From Saprospiraceae bacterium (GTDB taxonomy: Bacteria > Bacteroidota > Bacteroidia > Chitinophagales > Saprospiraceae), in NCBI GenBank assembly GCA_020848995.1, contig JADLHA010000009.1, positions 20,676 to 84,675 on the forward strand: a DNA stretch of 64,000 nt, given 5' to 3'. Below are positions 63,301 to 64,000 of this stretch, one piece after another (the first letter of the stretch is position 1; each line of letters starts with the position of its first letter). Below the pieces are notes generated by a model. It was not told the origin of the DNA. It worked only from the letters and a program-made list of their open reading frames with translations, and made no database searches. A program made the position numbers and the translations under genes.

Positions 63301-64000
63301 ACCTGGCTGGCTTCTGCAAGTTCATCCGGCGGTTGTAATGCAAACTTGACCAACAATGCGGGGGCGGCTCCTCCGGCCTGCGGTGGATCGACCACCGTGA
63401 CCTGGACGGTCACTTCGTCTTGTGAACCCAACGTCACCTGTTCTGCCGTATTCACGGTGACCGATGCTCCGGCTGTAGTACTCAACTGCCCGGCCAACCA
63501 GACAGAAGCTGCCTGCCAGACTCAGGCAGCCATCGACGCGGCTTTTGCTACCTGGCTAACGACCGCTAGTTATTCCGGCGGGTGTAATGCAAGTATGTCA
63601 AACAATGCGGGTGCAGCTCCCCCTGCTTGCGGTGGATCGACCACTGTAACCTGGACGGTCACTTCTTCGTGTGAACCCGATGTTACCTGTGTGGCGATAT
63701 TTACTGTAACGGATGCCCCGGTCGTCGTGCTCAATTGTCCAGCCAACCAGACCGAACCAGCTTGTCAAACTCAGGCTGCCATCGACGCCGCTTTTGCAAC
63801 CTGGCTAACGACCGCTAGTTATTCCGGCGGTTGTAATGCAAGTATGTCAAACAATGCGGGGGCAGCTCCCCCAGCTTGTGGCGGAGCGACTACGGTGACC
63901 TGGACGGTCACTTCGTCTTGCGAGCCCGATGTCACTTGTGCAGCTGTATTTACGGTGACCGATGCTCCGGCTGTTGTACTCAACTGCCCGGCCAACCAAA
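51355..64000 (+). CDS. Giant secreted cysteine-rich repeat protein (3' end beyond window)
   Basis: An open frame of at least 4,215 codons with no stop before the window edge. From the N-terminus: about 44 residues of polar leader, a hydrophobic export segment (about 50-72, LTVCCIIAGLTATGPISGQ), and an N-terminal domain (about 90-315, VENKGQFPVERVLYYL) as in SBBP-repeat proteins. Then a beta-propeller-like SBBP region (about 316-850) and a GEVED-like domain (about 885-1022, ending GEVEDYSLVE). Repeats of 83 residues fill about 1023-1935 and about 2551 to the end. Two jelly-roll-like modules and short HYR-like parts lie between (about 1940-2540). Probably a surface adhesin or matrix fibre exported by type IX secretion; the sorting signal would lie outside the window. 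Tandem ATGs at 51355 and 51358. Confidence 0.88.
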   Translation, partial: MMHPVCRPSGLCAANLSAASPKNLRSSDERRNLSSLLKGGLFHNVFKKLGTTRLTVCCIIAGLTATGPISGQVARSLDPELAVQVNKTLKENAEVLRFVENKGQFPVERVLYYLEGKQGTVFIEKNRLKFVAKEYVNTNPTEALPGILPEEDPLQVSEHSFFVDFEDANEKPTIRLGDQFGTRYNFFTALDSTKWVTGVRAAKELTLEDVYDGIDLRIYSNADGSMEFDWVIDSAEDFQKILMHFSGQDGLSVDKQGNLSVGLRFTEVTFNIPEAYQVGVNGKEPADVRFKKLTGNRVAFAVGSMLKPELPLVIDPVLVWGTYMDGNTTNGNTFDQYLYAIALDSATNILYCAGATNINIPTSGGQGYDADGWRNTVTNLNSGPNSSPYVTVIYRINSIGNDLLDLTLYANATASPGQTSRAHSLSLSQNRVFVGGFTNHDLPMTGSPFDGGRNNQDAYVAVFSKNLDTFIYASYLGSNGNETFGTTSIQAIDDNSYVLGFTPDDALPTGSPNYLPDASAYDITFGGVFDMYMCKFSSLNTMAWGTYIGGTLGDTLNDLEIIPNGKIIFAGWTQSTTGLTEVNSAAASGSNSDGLIGIISGDGHTMHYLDKIGGPNRDRIFDLEWYDGVLYFTGAVNSGFPLGTGNKYDSTYNGGTNLWNGFNGSASDAIIGRVNDTGGSSGYKATYYGAPGPGGTNNAYSNELGNGIKQVTTGGCGGGNEATFILVWGTVTGSGLPTKNLNNESFFDSLGTNGGTDMFFAGFKNTLDTLVYGTYVGGNNNDYLGNVGDPRGANHLLVYGSNIYVGTTTHSTSSNAPTYVQNGFDVSKSNGGNDSHVIFEIEIASIVESDFSDAPLWLGKPLHTILCDDLRLGSKLDSESSSQHTKDADGDDILGMDDEDCVSNPPSLTAGANQNVSVTIDSIVNTTGGNVNLYAWINLNGDNMFGFEVAEARTATIANNHSGPVTLNWNNVTVSGPDTNKYLRIRLTKNNLIDNASSPRDERAYIAATDGEVEDYSLVELNCPAPGFDSACVSQDTINAHYEAWLLTASGGGGCDGVLTNNDPGPPDYCGDTVTVTFYYVSTCAPDTTTCTSTYSILVDTSVPNVVLTCPTNLTVDSCQTQADIDVAFDDWLATATVSGGCNTVLTNNNTGAPSHCGGSTTVTFTVESGCEPPVTCSAVFAVTNAPALMLSCPSNQTEAACQTQAAIDVAYSTWLASASASGGCSGASLSNNGGAAPPACGGSKTVTWTAISTCDTLTCTAVFTVTAAPGVSLTCPSNNTQAACQTQGAIDAAYSAWLASTSFSGGCNADISHNGGAAPSNCGGSKTVTWTVTSSCEPNVTCSAVFTVTAAPLLVLDCPFSVTESACQTSAAINAKFATWLAGVSATGGCNVSVSNNNTGAPPACGGSTTVTFTATSSCEPPKTCSASFTVTVAPSVTLTCPANNTQAACQTQAAIDAAYSAWLASASFSGGCNGAISNNGGAAPNICGGSKTVTWTVTSSCEPDVTCSAVFTIEDAPDVTLTCASNQTEAACQTQAAIDAAYSAWLASASFTGGCNAVISNNGGGAPNICGGSKTVTWTVTSSCEPDVTCSAVFTIEDAPDVSLTCASNQTEAACQTQAAIDAAYATWLATASFSGGCNAAISNNGGAAPDACGGSKTVTWTVTSSCEANVTCSAVFTVEDAQDVSLTCATNQTEAACQTQAAIDATYSAWLASASFTGGCNASISNNGGAAPDACGGSKTVTWTVTSSCEPNVTCSAVFTVTDAPVVSLTCASNQTEAACQTQAAIDAAYSAWLASATFSGGCNAGISNNGGAAPDACGGSKTVIWTVTSSCEPNVTCSAVFTVEDAPPVVLTCPANVSEPACQSKMVIESKFALWLASASFSGGCNASMSNDNSGDFPPCGGGKTVTFTVTSTCEPPVTCSASFTVEYDTIVPTFTAPADITIYKGSDNPDTATLVNYHFNAGASYDDLCPELFSGIQSFVDASSNPFKTDIGVSSGSLAFSTNAVDGSALLVDSSHTAGHWQFNLTGESMSKATNVSVYLQMKKFGTNSADSLKLQYSLDGSSWTTFRTKALTLASWIQDTATITGVGNVDSLYIRVGYSGGGSGSNPKSLALDNFQVRASVCCTFDASPAITGDVTDEFDSCNPDIQATYCDSIVATPCEGSHLIYRTWTLQDSCGNTAPEQIQEITISDTTRPSFMVPADVTIYQGAASADTFTLVNYDFNNGTSYSNLTPKLHFGVQSKIDTTSNKFKLDSGTVTGTLAFTANPIARWALRVDSSNLPGYWQFNIKGPTLPVCTEFEVYTQFNKKDTSSSDTVYYYYSIDSVVWNKFHQYTTLLDSFVQDTAKVPIAQSISALYLRMTYSDSTGEEPSVLLFDNFQLRAIVNYDSCSVNPSADITGYPTDLKDNCDSIPTLTYSDEVVPGSCPDNYVIERSWIAYDDCNNTRIEIQEITILDTAKPVITCPDDIVTIDCEANVDPDSTGYATATDLCSEEVTMIEYVDNIIPGTCPGDYTIERTWTATDSCNNMVSCLQVINVDPLPGPSITCPGNQTEMACQTQAAIDAAYSAWLDSATFDGGCDAEISNNGGTAPDACGGSKTVTWTVTSSCAADVTCSAVFTVEDAAAVVLTCPANSTQTSCQTQAAIDAAYTAWLASASFSGGCNADISNNGGAAPDACGGSTTVTWTVTSSCEPNVTCAAVFTVEDAPAVVLNCPANNTQASCQTQAAIDAAFGAWLSSATFSGGCNASISNNAGAAPDACGGSTTITWTVTSSCEPAVTCAAVFTVEDAPAVVLNCPANNNQASCQTQAAIDAAYSAWLASATFSGGCNASISNNAGAAPNACGGSTTITWTVTSSCEPAVSCAAVFTVEDAPAVVLNCPANNTQAACQTQAAIDAAYSAWLASATFSGGCNAAISNNGGTAPDACGGSKTVNWTVTSSCEPDVSCSAVFTVEDAPDVVLTCAVNATQASCQTQAAIDAAYSAWLASASFTGGCNAAISNNGGTAPDACGGSKTVTWTVTSSCEPDVSCSAVFTVEDAPAIVLTCASNQTEASCQTQAAIDAAYSAWLASASFTGGCNAAISNNGGTAPDACGGSKTVTWTVTSTCEPDVSCSAVFTVTDAPAVVLSCPANQTEAACQTQAAIDATYSAWLASATFSGGCNATISNNGGAAPDACGGAKTVTWTITSTCEPDVTCSAVFTVTDAPAVVLTCPSNQTEVACQTQAAIDAAYSAWLASATFSGGCNATISNNGGAAPDACGGSKTVVWTVTSTCEPNVTCSAVFTVTDAPAVVLNCPANQTEAACQTQAAIDAAYSAWLASATFSGGCNAAISNNGGAAPDACGGSKTVTWTVTSSCEPDATCSAVFTVTDAPAIVINCPANQTEAACQTQAAIDAAYSAWLASATFSGGCNAAISNNGGAAPDACGGSKTVTWTVTSSCEPDVTCSAVFTVTDAPAVVLTCPANQTEAACQTQAAIDAAFATWLASASSAGGCNANLTNNAGAAPPACGGSTTVTWTVTSSCEPNVTCAAIFTVTDAPAVVLTCPANQTVSACQTQAQVDIAFANWLASASSSGGCNAAMSNNAGAAPPACGGATTVSWTVTSSCEPDVTCSAVFTVTNAPNVSITCAPNRTRPACLTQNNINNNFNNWLLLTTFSGGCNASISNDNTGPPNRCGGSTTVTWTITSTCQMPVTCSATYTVTAAPPVVLNCPANNTQAACQTQAAIDAAFSAWLATASFSGGCNASMTNNAGAAPPACGGSTTVTWTVTSSCEPNVTCSAVFTVTNAPAVVLTCPANQTEAACQTQATIDAAYSVWLASATLSGGCNAAISNNGGAAPDACGGSKTVTWTVTSSCEPDVSCSAVFTVTDAPAVVLNCPANQTEAACQTQTAIDAAYSAWLASATFSGGCNADISNNGGAAPDACGGSKTVTWTVTSSCEPDVSCSAVFTVLDAPAVVLNCPANQTEPACQTQAAIDAAFATWLASASSSGGCNANLTNNAGAAPPACGGSTTVTWTVTSSCEPNVTCSAVFTVTDAPAVVLNCPANQTEAACQTQAAIDAAFATWLTTASYSGGCNASMSNNAGAAPPACGGSTTVTWTVTSSCEPDVTCVAIFTVTDAPVVVLNCPANQTEPACQTQAAIDAAFATWLTTASYSGGCNASMSNNAGAAPPACGGATTVTWTVTSSCEPDVTCAAVFTVTDAPAVVLNCPANQ
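54421..57171 (+). repeat. First block of 83-residue HYR-like repeats (11 units)
   Basis: Units begin at 54421, 54682, 54931, 55180, 55429, 55678, 55927, 56176, 56425, 56674 and 56923. The first is 261 bp; those from 54682 on are exactly 249 bp. A standard unit has six Cys at unit positions 1, 10, 33, 48, 62 and 68 (C-P, A-C-QTQ, GGC-N, ACGG, SC-EP, TC-SA). Early units are the most divergent. Confidence 0.92.
57172..58530 (+). repeat. Duplicated jelly-roll-like module pair inside the repeat array
   Basis: Two copies of about 190-200 residues, at about 57172-57750 and 57960-58530. They begin ADITIYKGSDNPDTATLVNY and ADVTIYQGAASADTFTLVNY and end with ALDNFQVRA and LFDNFQLRA. They share GHWQFNL/GYWQFNI and a hydrophobic strand pattern like MAM or carbohydrate-binding jelly rolls. 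A short HYR-like part (about 57756-57951) sits between them, and another follows (58531-59004). Confidence 0.85.
59005..64000 (+). repeat. Second block of 83-residue HYR-like repeats (20 complete units plus a partial)
   Basis: Units start every 249 bp without exception from 59005 to 63985; the last is cut by the window edge. Neighbours are often nearly identical in DNA, for example 61246-61494 with 61495-61743, so the block has grown by recent tandem duplication. Confidence 0.94.

Noticed and set aside
54442..63497. Many antisense ORFs of 60-150 codons with repeated VTVNTAEQVTSGS-like sequence, and similar off-frame plus-strand ORFs
   Set aside because: They are the reverse or off-frame reading of the 249-bp coding repeats. 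They recur with the same period, carry no export signal or promoter, and compete with a frame that stays open for 12.6 kb.
59005..63985. Regularly spaced direct repeats as a CRISPR array
   Set aside because: The unit is 249 bp, lies wholly inside one reading frame, has no unique spacers, and no cas gene is nearby.

Overview
The window looks like a chromosomal segment of a Bacteroidota bacterium, most likely of the Saprospirales/Saprospiraceae type. The evidence is indirect but consistent. Promoter -7 boxes fit TAnnTTTG, and almost no gene has a Shine-Dalgarno sequence. Typical Bacteroidota families are present: DUF5689, DUF2911, a 388-residue PurM, an FKBP lipoprotein, a PIG-L deacetylase next to a sodium symporter, a TonB-dependent receptor, and the futalosine-route menaquinone gene mqnD. 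The last 12.6 kb is one giant secreted repeat protein of a kind common in this group. I saw no rRNA, tRNA, insertion sequence, prophage or CRISPR array.

Layout. 1-2426 (minus) is a cytochrome c maturation operon (ccmB-ccmC-ccmD) running into a glutamate dehydrogenase gene cut by the window edge. 2556-7361 holds a LysM/amidase cell-wall hydrolase, a LuxE-like protein, a lipoprotein, a transaldolase-family gene and an RluA-type pseudouridine synthase. 7367-11792 holds mqnD, an intergenic region with two candidate small RNAs, alanine dehydrogenase, a small helix-turn-helix protein and a MATE exporter. 11834-19788 is a TonB receptor/DUF5689 lipoprotein/TrmN6 operon divergent from a secreted endonuclease-phosphatase and a Pif1-like helicase. 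20311-25387 carries a YwaF-like membrane protein, purB, purM with an anti-sigma-like partner, a candidate sigma-54 small RNA and the fused DAHP synthase-chorismate mutase. 25494-37893 includes the PIG-L deacetylase/symporter pair, DUF2911, DUF721-recF, an S9 peptidase, pdhA, a TPR protein, ribH and a metallo-beta-lactamase-fold hydrolase. 38115-48433 is housekeeping: pyrC, purK-purE, tpiA, ppk1-cutA, prfB with a programmed frameshift, an FKBP isomerase, a DHH phosphoesterase and ndk. 48482-50793 is a cytochrome c/di-heme peroxidase pair.

From 51355 to the end of the window a single reading frame stays open for at least 4,215 codons. It encodes an export signal, a beta-propeller-like N-terminal part, a GEVED-like domain, and then 32 cysteine-patterned HYR-like repeats. 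From the second unit on, the repeats keep a 249-bp (83-residue) period. A duplicated jelly-roll-like pair interrupts them after the eleventh unit.

The least ordinary items are: the exact-period cysteine repeat giant; two tandem small-RNA-like cassettes at 8392-8634 that share a 17-nt box; a small-RNA-like unit behind a good sigma-54 promoter at 24131-24241; the receptor/OB-fold lipoprotein/nuclease locus; and several genes whose -7 box sits so close to the start codon that the mRNA would be nearly leaderless.
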